Assembly (NCBI GenBank): GCA_019316985.1
Contig: CP079215.1
Coordinates: 4,836,001 to 4,900,000 of the forward strand
Origin: Paraniabella defluvii
Lineage (GTDB): Bacteria; Bacteroidota; Bacteroidia; Chitinophagales; Chitinophagaceae
Length of the DNA: 64,000 nt
Direction: 5' to 3'
How positions within the stretch are numbered: position 1 is the first letter of the stretch; each line of letters starts with the position of its first letter. Shown here piece after piece: positions 45,856-57,575 of the stretch. The translations under genes and the position numbers were made by a program. Below the pieces are notes generated by a model. It was not told the DNA's origin. It did no database searches and saw only the letters and a list, made by a program, of their open reading frames with translations.

Positions 45856-48671
45856 ATGAAACAGTTATCCGGTCTTTTAATTATTCTTATACATTTTATA
45901 GCGCCTGCAACAGCCTGGTCGCAGATACAAAACGATGGCAGGATCACTGTACGATCCGGCGGAAGAAATTATGATTTTTTGCCCAGGTTTCTGGTAATCT
46001 ATAGTTCAACAGATCCGGGCCTTACCTTAAAACCCGCAGGTATAGCAAAGGTGTCGTACAATGTGCCTACCTGGAAAGCCGCTGACAGCGCTTCAGCAGA
46101 TTATGTACAGCAGCAGGTGAGTGCGTCGGTTGCCGGCGACGGGTTCGATGATAAAATATTACGCAGCAAAAAGAAAACAGAACGGCTAATATTTATCATT
46201 CCGGGACCTCCTGTTTTTGACGGCCCGTAAGATAGTGGATACTAAGGATTCTGTTTTATTGTTGTTTCCGGATCATGCGTGGTTTAGCCTTAAGGCATGG
46301 GTTAGTAAAAAAGCCGGCGATCAAATATCCCTGCACTTTTTGCTTACCGTTAAAAAAGATGGTTTTTACAGTGTAGGTTATGTGGGCGCGCCTTCGTTCG
46401 ATAAAGATATGGTTGAAGAATTATGGCAGCCGCTGATCTGGACGGAAAACGTGTACCGCAACAGCCGTACATGACGCCGTCATATATGGCAACCCTCCCT
46501 GCCACATTGGTAAATGACGGGTATAATTCTATAGGAGTGATGGCCGACCCAGGTTACCTGCCCTTTCAACCACTGCCGCTTTTAGAAAACAGCCAGTTTG
46601 GTATTGCGCTGCTCAATAATAAATTAAAATTACAACCGCAGGTATTTGCGCCCATCCTGGGTGGTTTTAACTCGCTAATGAAGGCCGGTACGAATTTTAA
46701 ATTTTTGGTTCATTGTGTTGTAAAACCTATGGACATCACTAAAACGTATGAGCACCTAGCTGAAAACACCATGGGATTCAGGGACTATCGTACCAACGCA
46801 ACCGTTTCAATGAATACTACGCTGGATAACCTGATTGACTATTCAAAAACACACTATGCCTGGTTTATCGACAGCCTTAAAGGGTTTGCCTATTCGACCG
46901 ATGTACCCGGTGCAGTAAAAAATGTGTCGAGTCTGAATCCCTTAGAGCTTTCAGTTCTGAGAGATGACGAGGAGATGTTTGAGAAAAGAGCCTATCCGCT
47001 GATGGAATTTATGTTGTCGCGCGAGAAATTCTTGTTTACACTAGATAGTAATCAGAAAATACAGTCACCCTCCCGGAAGCTAAGAGGACCCATTGCTCCC
47101 TTGTCTGAATTGCAGGTGCTGTATAACATTTTTGGAAAGAATAATTCTTTTTACCCGGCAATGGCGCAAAAGGAGTTTGGAACAGCCCGTGTCAGAAATC
47201 TGGACGAAAAGCAAAAAGGTCGTAACTGGATCAATGCAATGTTTATGTTCAGGATGACATCCGACTCTTCCTATTTAAAATTATGTAAGGTTCTGGCAGA
47301 TCAATACCTGGATGAGCGGGTCAACAAAAAGATGGAGCAATTCGGCGATCCTATGGTAAGCTCCAGTTTCTTTTGGCCCACTTTTACCAATAACTGGCCG
47401 GCGCTGCTGGAGCTATATGAGCTCACCGGTGAGCAACGGTACCTGGCGGCTGCACACGATGGGGCACGGCATTATACGCTGTTTACCTGGATGGCGCCCC
47501 GGATCCCGGACAGCATGGTTACGGTAAATAAAGGAGGTAAAGCTCCCATGTATTGGTACCTGAAATCAAAAGGTCACCATCAAATGTATTACCCGGAGGA
47601 GACGGTACCTGCATGGCGGCTTTCAGAAACGGGGCTTACATCCGAGTCATCAGGCACATCCACCGGCCATAGGGGATTTTTATGTCAAATTACGCGCCCT
47701 GGCTGTTAAGGATAGGCTATTATACCAAAGATAGCTTTTTAATGAATGTAGCTAAGGCTTCGATTGTAGGGCGTTCTGAAAGCTTTCCCGGATATCATAT
47801 GAATACAGCCAGAACAACGGCTTACGAAAAAGCTGATTCCCGCTTCATGAGCACAAAGATCAAAGCGTTAATTCTTTTCACTATAATCATATACTTCCGA
47901 TGGCTTCTTTGTTTGTCGATTATATGGTTTCGGATGCCTTTGTGAAGAGCAACGGACAAATTGATTTTCCCAGTGAGTATATAGAAGGATATGCTTACCT
48001 GCAAAACAAATTCTATGGTGCCGGCAAAGGCAGGTTTTTTAAAGCTGCGGGTGTACAGTTATGGATGCCATCCCGGTTATTGAATATTGAAGATATCGCT
48101 TTGAATTATATCAGCGCAAAGAAAAACGACACCCTGTTCCTTGCTTTTATGAACCAGTCCCCGGCGGCAGTTACTACTAGGGTTACGGTAAACCCTGCTT
48201 TGGTGGCATGCTCCCAACAGGCCGGGCTACGGCTGCTGTCTCATTCCGGAAAAATATTGCCGTTAGGGGATAGCTCTTTTCTGCTAACAGTGCCGGCGAG
48301 GGGCCTGGCTGCCGTAGCGGTTTCAGGGTAACTATTCCCCTGGGTTTTCAAGACCGGATACTGGATACAACAAATGATAATCGAAGCGATTATGCTATGA
48401 TTCCCGAGGGGATTCGAAAGCATTATTGTTTAAGTTGGGAAGCTATGCCCGGCGGCTCTATGTTTTTCTGCAGGAGGATGACAGTAAGTGGAAGTCGGCA
48501 AAGCTGGTATACAAGATAGGTGAGCAGCAGCCGTTAACGGTTCAGAAGGCAGAGTATCCCTTCGAGTTCACCATTCCCGTAGGGCATAACCATCCTGTTC
48601 GCTTTCACCTGGAGCTGGCAGGTAGAGATGGAAAGCTGGTAAAGTCTAACGAAATAGAATTAGGTAAATAA
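45856..48671 (+). CDS. Large secreted protein of unrecognised family, paralogue 3 (frameshifted)
   Basis: Restored length is about 940 residues; family not recognised. The signal peptide ends TAWSQ. The N-terminal beta half has YNVPTWKAADSASA, KDGFYSVGYVGAPSF, MADPGYLPFQPLPL and VFAPILGGFNSL. The helical half has WPALLELYELTGEQRYLAAA and FMSNYAPWLLRIGYYTKDS. A strongly conserved region follows: IVGRSESFPGYHMNTARTTA, DFPLHEHKDQSVNSFHYNHI, IDFPSEYIEGYAYLQNKFYG, AGKGRFF. The same blocks, in order, occur in paralogue 2. A C-terminal Ig-like tail ends HLELAGRDGKLVKSNEIELG. Six breaks (near 46215, 46449, 47674, 47838, 48329, 48420), each repaired by one base. The conserved Gly/His-rich region is the best candidate active site. 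Confidence 0.75.
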
Positions 48672-48703
48672 AATATTGAATACAAACTGATAAAGAAAAT
48701 ACA

Positions 48704-50980
48704 ATGATATATAAAGAGGGAGAAAAGAAACGAAGCTTACGGTTGGAAGAGCAAAGTGCAGACCTGGCTATCATAGGCGGCGGAATGTCGGGCGTATGCG
48801 CAGCCATTACAGCGGCCCGGCAGGGCTTGAGCGTGCTGCTGGTGCAGGATCGCCCGGTACTGGGTGGTAATGCATCCAGCGAAGTGCGTTTGTGGATATT
48901 GGGGCTACTTCGCATATGGGTAATAATAACCGCTGGAGCAGGGAAGGGGAGTGATGGATGAGATATTGGTTGAAAATACGTATAGGAATCCCGAAGGAAA
49001 CCCCGTGATATTAGACATGATACTGCTGGATAAAGTGGTGCAGGAGCCGAATATTAAATTGCTGCTGAATACTGCAGTGTACGACGTGGTAAAAAAGACA
49101 GATGATAAGATTGACAGTGTAAAGGCATTTTGCAGCCAGAACGCTACAGAGTACCTGATAAGCGCACCCTTATTTTGCGATGCGTCCGGTGATGGTATCC
49201 TGGGATTTCTATCGGGCGCGGCTTTTAGAATGGGGGCTGAAAGCCGCGAAGAGTTTAACGAACCTATGGCCCCCGACCTTAGCTATGGAGAGTTGCTGGG
49301 GCATTCTTTGTATTTCTATACCAAGGATACCGGTAAGCCGGTGCATTTTTCTGCTCCTTCTTTTGCAATGGATGTTCAAACTGAAATACCCCGTTATAAA
49401 AGTTTCAACGCAAAGGAGCACGGCTGTAAATTATGGTGGGTAGAATATGGGGCAGGCTGGATACCGTACATGATACTGAAAAAATAAAGTGGGAACTCTG
49501 GAAGGTGATTTATGGCGTGTGGGATTATATAAAAATTCCGGAAATTTTCCTGAGGCAGCCAATTATACATTAGAGTGGGTGGGTATGATTCCCGGAAAAC
49601 GGGAGAGCCGCAGGTTCGAAGGAGATTATATACTTTCTCAATCAGACCTGATTGAACAAAAGTTTCATGAAGATGCGGTGGCCTATGGCGGATGGTCAAT
49701 CGATTTGCACCCGGCAGATGGTGTATTTAGCAGCCGGTCTCCATGCAATCAGTGGCATAGTAAAGGCGTTTTTCACATACCCTACCGGTGTTTGTATAGC
49801 AGGAATATTACTAATTTATTTTTAGCAGGTCGTATTATCAGTGTAAGTCATGTGGCTTTTGGCGCAACCCGGGTAATGGCAACCTGCGGCTATGTAGCAC
49901 AGGCTGTTGCCATGGCCGCAGTGATCTGCACCAGACATCATAAAATGCCTGCGGCCCTGTATAACGATGGACTGTTACCCGAGTTGCAAAACGAGTTAAT
50001 GCGCACAGGTCAGTTTATACCGGGTATATGTTTAAACGATCTCGGCGATTTAGTACAGCATTGCCATATAAGTGCAAGTTCGGGTTTGCATTTTACCGGT
50101 TTTAGCGAGGAAGGGTATGTACTGAAAACACTGATGATATCGGCCGGGCAGATGCTACCCTTAAAGCCAGGAAAGTGCCGGTGATGAAAATAATGGTACA
50201 TGCTTTAGACAATACAACCTTAAAAGCCGAATTAAGAACCAGCAGCCGTTATGGCTCATTTACGCCTGATACAATATTAAGCAGTCTGAACATCCCGGTA
50301 AACCAGGGTGCTCATTATGTGGAGTTGGATTTTGACATGGAAATTGAGAAGGAACAATATGTTTTTATATGCTTCCTGGCCAATGAGCAAATGCAGCTGG
50401 CGTATTCTCCCCAGCGAATTACAGGCATGCTTTCCGTATTCAATGGCACTAATAAAGCGGTTTCCAATAATGGAAAACAAGCTGCTCCTGAAGGAGCAGC
50501 TGTAGACAGTTTTGAATTCTGGTGTCCGCAAAGACGACCCGAAGGACAAAATCTTGCATTGCAGTTAGATACAGTTCTGTCTTTCGATGTTGAAAATATA
50601 AGGAATGGTGTGGACCGGCCCACAACGAAACCCAATGCATGGGTAGCCGATATTACAGATGAAAGACCCTTTATAACATTACAATGGGAGGAGCCTCAGG
50701 CAATCAAAAAAATACACCTGGTATTTGATACTGATACGGATCATCCTATGGAATCGGTTTTGATGACACATCCCGAAACTGTGATGCCATTTTGTGTAAG
50801 AAACTATTATATTGAAGATGACAATGGAAATACGATCTATCAAAAAAGGATAATTTCCAGACCAATAATGAAATACTGTTTGCAGTGCCTGTGGTCACCC
50901 AAACACTCAGGATAATAGTAGACCATCCGTCGGCCACGGTGGCAGCCTCTGTTTTTTCAATAAGATGTTACTCTAAATAA
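48704..50980 (+). CDS. FAD-dependent oxidoreductase (PF12831-like) with C-terminal discoidin-like domain (frameshifted)
   Basis: Restored length is about 760 residues. A Rossmann FAD motif LAIIGGGMSGVCAAITAARQ is near the N terminus (about residue 23), followed by PVLGGNASSEVRLWILGATS and the FAD family block FCDASGDGILGFLSGA. The C-terminal FAD part reads NLFLAGRIISVSHVAFGATR. The last 250 residues form a beta domain ending in an F5/8-type fold (ITLQWEEPQAIKKIHLVFDT, TLRIIVDHPSATVAASVFSI). No signal peptide is obvious. Breaks near 48902, 48952, 49450, 50150 and 50835. Proteins of this group are often loosely called xanthan lyases; oxidation of a sugar or alditol is more likely. It precedes the symporter by seven bases. 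Confidence 0.85.
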
Positions 50981-50987
50981 CCTGATA

Positions 50988-52679
50988 ATGACTGATACAA
51001 TTGTTGTAATTGTTTTTTCTGTTTTTATTTTACTGGTTGGGATCAGCTTTTCCAAAACCGGTAGAAACCTGAAATCATTTTTTGCCGGGGAGAATCGGTC
51101 CCCTGGTTTATTGGAGGACTGTCTTTATTTATGAGTTTTTTTCGGCAGGTACCTTTGTGGCCTGGGGAGCTATTGCCTATCAGCATGGATGGGTAGCGGT
51201 TACTATTCAGTGGACCATGTGCATTGGCGCCCTGATAACCGGATTGTACCTGGCACCCAAATGGAAAGCCACAGGTAATTTAACGGCTGCCGAGTTTATC
51301 AAAGCAAGGTTAGGCAGCAACGTACAGAAAATTTATATTTATATTTTTACTATCGTATCCCTTTTTATTAAGGGCTCTGTATTGTATTCTGTATCCAAGC
51401 TGGTATCTGCATCGCTGGATTATCCTTTAATACCGGTAACCATTATACTGGGTATTTTAATGATCTCGTATACGGCAGTAGGCGGTTTGTGGGCGGTAAT
51501 GGTAACTGATATATTGCAATTTGTTGTACTTACCGCGGCAGTACTGATTATTCTTCCGCTGGTATTTAATGAAGTAGGCGGCATAAGCAATTTCCTGTCT
51601 CAAGCGCCGGATGGCTTTTTTAACTTAACCAACGGAGAATATACCTGGGGCTTTATTTTTGCGTTTGCCATTTACCATATATTTTATATAGGGGGCAACT
51701 GGACATTTGTACAGCGTTATACCAGTGTTGATACACCCCAAAGTGCCTCCAAAGTAGCTTATTTGTTCGCAGCCTTATATATCCTGAGTCCCATATTATG
51801 GATGTTGCCCCTATGACTTACCAGACTATACATCCAGGGCTTTCGGGTATTGACGCAGAAAATGCTTATATTATGGTATGCAAACAGGTGTTACCTGCGG
51901 GTTTGCTGGGCCTGATGTTGACAGGAATGTATTTCTCCACATCCGCATCGGCCAATACAGCGCTTAATGTAGTATCGGCAGTATTTACCAACGACATATA
52001 CAAAGGCTCTGTTAACCCACATGCCAACGATAAAAAGCTGATGTTCGTAGCACGCGCCTCATCCTGGTTCTTTGGGGTATTTATGATATTGATCGCGTTG
52101 GGGTTCCTTATATCGGGGTATCGTAGAGTTTACTTTAAGTGTGGGAGCCATAACCGGTGGACCGTTATTGCTGCCGCCTATCTGGTCTTTATTTTCGAAA
52201 CGGTTAACAGGCAAAGCAACCATTTATATTACAATAGCATCGCTGACGGTAAACCTTTTGTTTAAAATGATTATACCTTTTATTAACGGGTATAAACTTT
52301 CGAGAGCTAACGAGATGTTGCTGGGCGTTCTGTTGCCATTAGCAATGTTGATGGTTTATGAGGTTTTTAAAAGAAAACGTACTACCAGTAAGGATTACGA
52401 CAGCTATCTTTTATATAAAACAGCAAAAAAGATGCAGCTGTTGCAATAGATGAGAACGAAAGAAACCTGATCAGGAAACAAAATATCTTTGGTTTGAAGA
52501 TGATCAGTTTTTCATTGTTTTTTATTGCTATACTTTTATTGATATTGTCATTTATTACTTCAAAAGGCGGTGGCTTGGTTGCCGGCATCTCGGTTGCCAT
52601 AATGCTCGGAGCTATCATACCCTGGAGCGCATCAAAAAAAAAAGGTAGTGCGATAATAGCCGCCGCATATAAATCCTGA
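50988..52679 (+). CDS. Sodium:solute symporter, SSS family (frameshifted)
   Basis: Restored length is about 565 residues with about 13-14 hydrophobic segments. SSS landmarks: SFFAGGESVPWFIGGLSLFM, SAGTFVAWGAIAYQHGW, LYLAPKWKATGNLTAAEFIK, YTAVGGLWAVMVTDILQFVV, GNWTFVQRYTSVDTPQSASK and MYFSTSASANTALNVVSAVF. Breaks near 51091, 51812, 52108, 52118 and 52430 are all homopolymer losses. It imports a sugar or sugar acid across the inner membrane using the sodium gradient. Being the last gene of locus E, it is the likely uptake step for the final monomer, and the substrate may be the inducer of the divergent regulator. Confidence 0.9.
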
Positions 52680-52711
52680 ATAAAAGTACGGACAAGGCGT
52701 TTTTTATTAAA

Positions 52712-52740
52712 AGAAAAGGTAGCCTATATGGGCTACCGGT
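52712..52740 (-). terminator. Terminator between the symporter and the convergent DUF4142 gene
   Basis: GGTAGCC (52718-52724) and GGCTACC (52731-52737) form a 7-bp stem with a 6-nt loop. Read on the minus strand it is followed by TTTTCTTTT, so it best serves the DUF4142 gene; it may stop both. Confidence 0.65.
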
Positions 52741-52767
52741 TCTTTAAATGCTGGTCATTAAGAAATG

Positions 52768-53344
52768 CTATTTCGATTTCTCAATTTCCTGTATATGGTT
52801 CAGATGGCTCCGTAAAACGGGGAGCGTTTTGCCAATAAAAGCCCTGAGTTCTGCGTCTTTTACATTTTTCTGTCCGTCTTCAAAAAGCGCTACTGTCTTT
52901 TTGTGGTCTTTACCATTTGGTCAACATATGCTTTATCGAATTCCTTTCCCGTTTTTGCATTAATATCTGTGGCGTTTTTTTGCATTTCCTCGCTTACTGC
53001 TGCAGGGAGCGCTATGTTTTTAATGCCGGCGAGCGATTTCAGCTCTTCGTTTGCTTTGGTGTGATCAGCTACCATCATAGCTGCGAACTCTTTAACTTTG
53101 GGATCAGTGGCCTTAGCCTCGGCTGATTGACCTAACTGCACTTCGGCCATTCCCCGTTAGCAGCATCTACAGCAAATTTTGTATCTGCTTCGGAAACAGC
53201 TGGCGGGGTAGTAGATGGCGTTGCTTCTTCAATACGGGACTGATTAATACTGTCTGCCTGTTCTTTCGGATCTTTAGAACTGTTGTTGCCGCAGCTTGTT
53301 ACAATAAACGTAGCTGCAAGTGCAAAAAGTGTTAAATGTTTCAT
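52768..53344 (-). CDS. DUF4142 domain lipoprotein (frameshifted)
   Basis: Restored length is about 192 residues. Lipoprotein signal MKHLTLFALAATFIVTSCGN. A low-complexity linker precedes the four-helix DUF4142 domain: GGMAEVQLGQSAEAKATDPK, VKEFAAMMVADHTKANEELK and the C-terminal RAFIGKTLPVLRSHLNHIQE. Two breaks (near 53150 and 52915) are one-base losses. DUF4142 proteins are ferritin-like-fold periplasmic or outer-membrane proteins linked to stress, with no defined reaction. A small unknown gene ends one base before this start on the same strand. Confidence 0.85.
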
Positions 53345-53637
53345 AGAATGTTATGGGTTTTATAATTAATAAGTGTAAATGATGATGATAAGAGGTAATT
53401 CCCGCTACCTGTCGTGCGCCGGCAATTCCAGTCTTTTTCAGCGGCTTTTCTTTTTGCTTCTTCAATACTGTTGTAAATACCAAGCGGATATTCTTCCAGC
53501 TGGTCCGAAAGCAAAAGCCGTATATTGCCGGTTGTACGGTCTATTTTAAAAGTGCGCGACAGATCGGTGGCCACTTCAATAGCACCCGATCTGCGCCAGC
53601 TTAACGGATAAATAGGATCAGCTCTCATATGATTCAA
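53341..53637 (-). CDS. Small hypothetical protein
   Basis: A 98-residue reading frame on the minus strand (or 95 residues from the second Met at 53628) overlaps the DUF4142 start by 4 bp. I do not recognise it. It reads WRRSGAIEVATDLSRTFKID, TTGNIRLLLSDQLEEYPLG and IYNSIEEAKRKAAEKDWNCR, with no signal peptide or membrane segment. The 20 C-terminal residues after WNCR look less protein-like, so an unrepaired frameshift there is possible and the true end may differ. The tight spacing suggests co-transcription with the DUF4142 gene. Confidence 0.5.
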   Translation of the reverse strand: MNHMRADPIYPLSWRRSGAIEVATDLSRTFKIDRTTGNIRLLLSDQLEEYPLGIYNSIEEAKRKAAEKDWNCRRTTGSGNYLLSSSFTLINYKTHNIL

Positions 53638-54447
53638 CTTTTTACCGGTTCTAAAATCCTGGTGCTCTTTCTTTATTTCTTTCAGTTATCCCAAAAACAT
53701 GCCACCGCTATAGTAAAGCAGTGTGCGTTTAGCGGCAAAACTACTCTGAACCAACATACTGGTATCTGCCTAGCTCAATAAATAGCAATAGGTTTAAAAC
53801 AGTTCCGGATGGATGCTGTGGTATTATTTACCCGCCTGTAGAATTGCCTACTCAGCTATTTTTGATCATTGTACAGGCAAACTCATATAAGAGAGTAAAT
53901 AATAACAGAAGCCGGGTATAGTTTCTCAACGGCTTTAACGAACGCCGGCCGGTTGGTTGAGCACCGGTTTGTTATGCTTTGTACAACATTGAAAGGCACT
54001 TACCTTTTATTTCCTCTTCGCGCAAATAAATTTTTATGATTGAGAATTTATCCATAAAAAATTCTACATTTGTCCACTAATTAAGTAGACTACTGTCTGT
54101 TGTAATTCTAAAATAATTCAAATGATACAGTCAGGTTTTTCCATCTGTAAAGAAAACAGGGTTTTGTTCTCTGTTAAGGTAAAGTCAGTTGTTGTAAACA
54201 TCTCGTGTTGCGGTGCAGTATGCAATTGTCTTTTTGAAGATGTTTTTGCAAGCTAGTTGTACCGCTTTTTATACCTGATATTACGGCATTTTAAATAAGA
54301 ATATCTACCTGCTCTGCAGGAAACAGCCGATACAGTTATTTGTGCACCGGGTGGAGGTAGCACTATGTTAATACGTTGACGTACGGCTGTTTAACGCCAT
54401 TTTATTACAGTATTCCCGCTGTTAAGAGAAAATTTTATATACCAAAA
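53638..54447 (+). other. Long non-coding upstream region of the sulfatase operon
   Basis: No gene seen in 810 bp. It holds the -7-like motif and the inverted repeat listed separately, and otherwise AT-rich sequence without open frames longer than about 50 codons that look coding. Confidence 0.5.
54065..54090 (+). promoter_or_regulatory. Candidate promoter and overlapping inverted repeat upstream of SusC 4
   Basis: TACATTTG (54065-54072) matches the -7 consensus; the -33 match is weak (ATTG at 54039-54042, 22-bp spacer). Directly overlapping is an imperfect inverted repeat GTCCACT-AATTA-AGTAGAC (54072-54090, one mismatch in seven), placed where transcription would start. Leader to SusC 4 would be about 370 nt. 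Confidence 0.4.
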
Positions 54448-57400
54448 ATGAAAAAATTAATTACAAGTGTAACCTTTGCAATCGGTTTTTTTGCAGTTCA
54501 GATAGCTCACGGGCAATCTGCCGGACGGGTTGTTGATTCATTGACCCGCCAACCTTTGGTTGGCGCCACAATCAGTATTCCCGGATCGGAATACCAGGTG
54601 ATAACCGACAACAAGGGAGCGTTTATTTTAGCAAAACAAAATCCGCCTTTTCGTATACAGGTAACATTTGTTGGATATCATACTAAAGAATTTACCATTA
54701 CCGAACCCGACACGGAAATTGAGCTGGCACCTTCAGGGAGTAGCCTTGATGATGTAGTAGTAGTGGGCTATGGCTCCCGCAAGAGAAGCGATGTTACCGG
54801 TGCAGTGGGTACCGTGAAAATTGACAATGATATCAGCGCCCGTCCGAATGCAGAATTTGGCCAGGCTTTGTACGGCAAGATAGCTGGTGTGCAGGTAATT
54901 TCGGGGTCGGGTCAGCCCGGTGCATCTTCCTCCATTCAGATAAGAGGTATCAATTCTGTGTCGGCCGGAAGCGCTCCTTTAATTGTTGTTGACGGCCTGC
55001 CTACTCCGAATTACGACCTGAACCTGATTAACAGCAACGATATTGAGTCTATTGATATACTTAAAGATGCTGCATCTGCTGCAATTTATGGATCAAGAGC
55101 AGCTAACGGCGTAGTTCTGGTAACAACTAAAAAAGGCAAAGCGGGCCGAACAAAAGTAGAGCTGAACTATGTAGCGGGCCTGCAAAATGTAATTGACAAG
55201 GTTGATGTAATGAATAGTGCCGAATATGCACAGGCAGCGATAGACGCAGCGCAGAATAGCTGGGTGCAAAAAGGCGGAGATCCTAATGCGCCTAATACCA
55301 TAGAAGCCCGTGGCCAATATAAGTATACTTGGCCTGTGGCTCTTGAAAACCCGGGACCCTGCCCAACACGGATTTCCAGGATGCAATATATCGTACTGCA
55401 CCGGTTCACAGGGTCAATCTTAATGTATCCGGGGCAGTGACAGATCTACCTTTTACTTATCGGGAGGCTACATCAATCAAAAGGGAATCGTTTTAAATTC
55501 AGATTATCAGAAGTACAGTCTTACGCTTCGAAATGTAACCCGTTTGAGTAACTGGTTGGAAATAGGTGGTCTTAGCACCGTAAGTTATGATCACGAAACA
55601 CAGCCCTATTACAGGATATTTGAATGGGCAGCCCAGTATCCTTCTATTTATCCGGTTTACAGCGCTAATGGCTACCTGGGTGCTCCTAATAATCAGCCGG
55701 GCTTTGAGAAGTACAATGCTATTCTTTTCAGGCCGCAAAATGGACATCCCTTGTATCGTATTGGTGATGACATACAACAAAAGCGATTAAATGCTATCGG
55801 GAATTTATATGCCCAGCTGCAGCTGGCGCCTGGTCTCAGCTTTAAAACTGCATTCAATTATTATCTGAATCGTATAGACAGCACCAACTATCAGTCTGTA
55901 GACCACCAGCTGGGGCCGGCGTATAATACAGAAGGTATTATGACTGTAAGTGGTGTGAATATAATTAATTACACTTATCAAAACCTGCTGACTTACAATA
56001 AGAGCTGGAGCGACCATTCGATCAATGTGCTGCTGGGTACGGAGTATAATTATAATAACTGGCGTTACAATGTGCAGGAACGCCGTGGTTATGATAATGA
56101 TCTGGTACATTCATTATCTGCAGGAAAACTGTATACCAGGCCTATGATAACGCGGCGGTAAGTAAACTGATTTCTTACTTTGCGCGGTTAAACTATGACT
56201 ACAACGGGAAATATCTCCTGTCGGCCAGTTTGCGCAGGGATGGTTCTTCGAGATTTGCGCCCAATAACAAATGGGGATATTTCCCTGCGGTTTCGGGTGG
56301 ATGGATCATATCGCGTGAAGACTTCTTTAACAGCAGCGGCGTTGTTAATAACCTGAAGCTAAGGGCCAGCTATGGTCTTACGGGTAATGATCGTTTTGCC
56401 GACTATAAATGGATCGGTATTATCACGCAGGGGCGAACGGCTTTCGGAACCGGCCTCGCTACAACTTATTATCCTTCGGGTATTACCAACCCCGATCTGA
56501 AATGGGAGCGTACCCGGCAGTTAGACCTGGGTATCGACCTGTCGTTCTTTAACAACCGTATTATACTCGAAGCTGACTGGTACCGGTCTACCTCAGACGG
56601 TTTATTGCTTGATGTACCTGTACCAGTAGCATCAGGGTTTACCAGCGTATTTAAAAACATTGGCAAGCTCGAAAATAAGGGATGGGAGCTGAATATTGTT
56701 ACCCAGAATCTGACAGGAGCTTTTAAATGGAATACACAATTTAATATTTCTGCTAACAGAAATAAGGTGCTGGCATTGGGAGAAGATAATGCGCCAATGA
56801 TATTTACATCAGCAGCATTCAGTGGTATGCAAAAGAAAAATATTGTTGGGCAACCTATCTTTAACTTTTACGGATATCAATACGGAGGTGTATACCTGAA
56901 CCAGGCACAGATTGATGCTGACCCTGCTCATTATGCTACTGCAACACCTGGCGACGGGAGATATATTGATGTAGACGGGAATGGCGTGCTGAATGCAGAT
57001 GACAGAACTATAATAGGTAATCCGCAACCGGATTTCATCTGGGGTATCACCAATAATCTTTCTTATAAAGGCTTTGATCTTAGTTTCCTGTTTCAGGGTG
57101 TACAGGGCGGATCGCTGCTGGATGAAAACATTCACCGGTCATTGCTTTATCACGAAGGCCGCAATTATTCGAAGGTATTGGTAAACAGATGGCGCTCGGA
57201 GCAGGAACCCGGTGACGGTTATCATTATAAATTAAAGGTAGACCTGGATGGCTATGAAAAAACGCCGTCGAGCTATTGGCTGCAGGATGCGAGTTATTTT
57301 AAGCTGAAAAGCCTTACGCTGGGCTACAATTTGCCTGCAGGCCTTTTAGCAAAAGTGAAGCTTTCCCGTGCCCGCGTTTATCTCAATGGGGTTAACCTGT

Positions 57401-57537
57401 TTACGAGTACCAAAAGCTTGGTAATTGATCCGGAAGCTTTTTCGGGAGGGGCTGCTGACGCTTCCAGGCGAGGAGTGAACAGTAATTCATATCCTACTTC
57501 CAGGGTTATTTCATTGGGGCTTACTGTTGGCCTGTAA
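54448..57537 (+). CDS. SusC-like TonB-dependent transporter 4 (frameshifted)
   Basis: Restored length is about 1030 residues. I chose the ATG at 54448 (MKKLITSVTFAIGFFAVQIA, signal ending AHGQ). A short regulatory-like domain (AGRVVDSLTRQPLVGATISI) is followed by the TonB box LDDVVVVGYGSRKRSDVTGA and plug motif IESIDILKDAASAAIYGSRA. The barrel ends SYPTSRVISLGLTVGL. Breaks occur near 55355-55430 and 56155. The repaired middle reads NLNVSGGSDRSTFYLSGGYI. It imports the substrate of the sulfatase locus and pairs with the SusD 38 bp downstream. Confidence 0.92.
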
Positions 57538-57575
57538 ACTTTTAAAAAAATCTCTAACGATCTAAAAATATTTTG

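Noticed and set aside
48704..50980. Calling the FAD protein a xanthan lyase
   Set aside because: That label is a common database carry-over; the sequence shows a Rossmann FAD site and no lyase catalytic domain.
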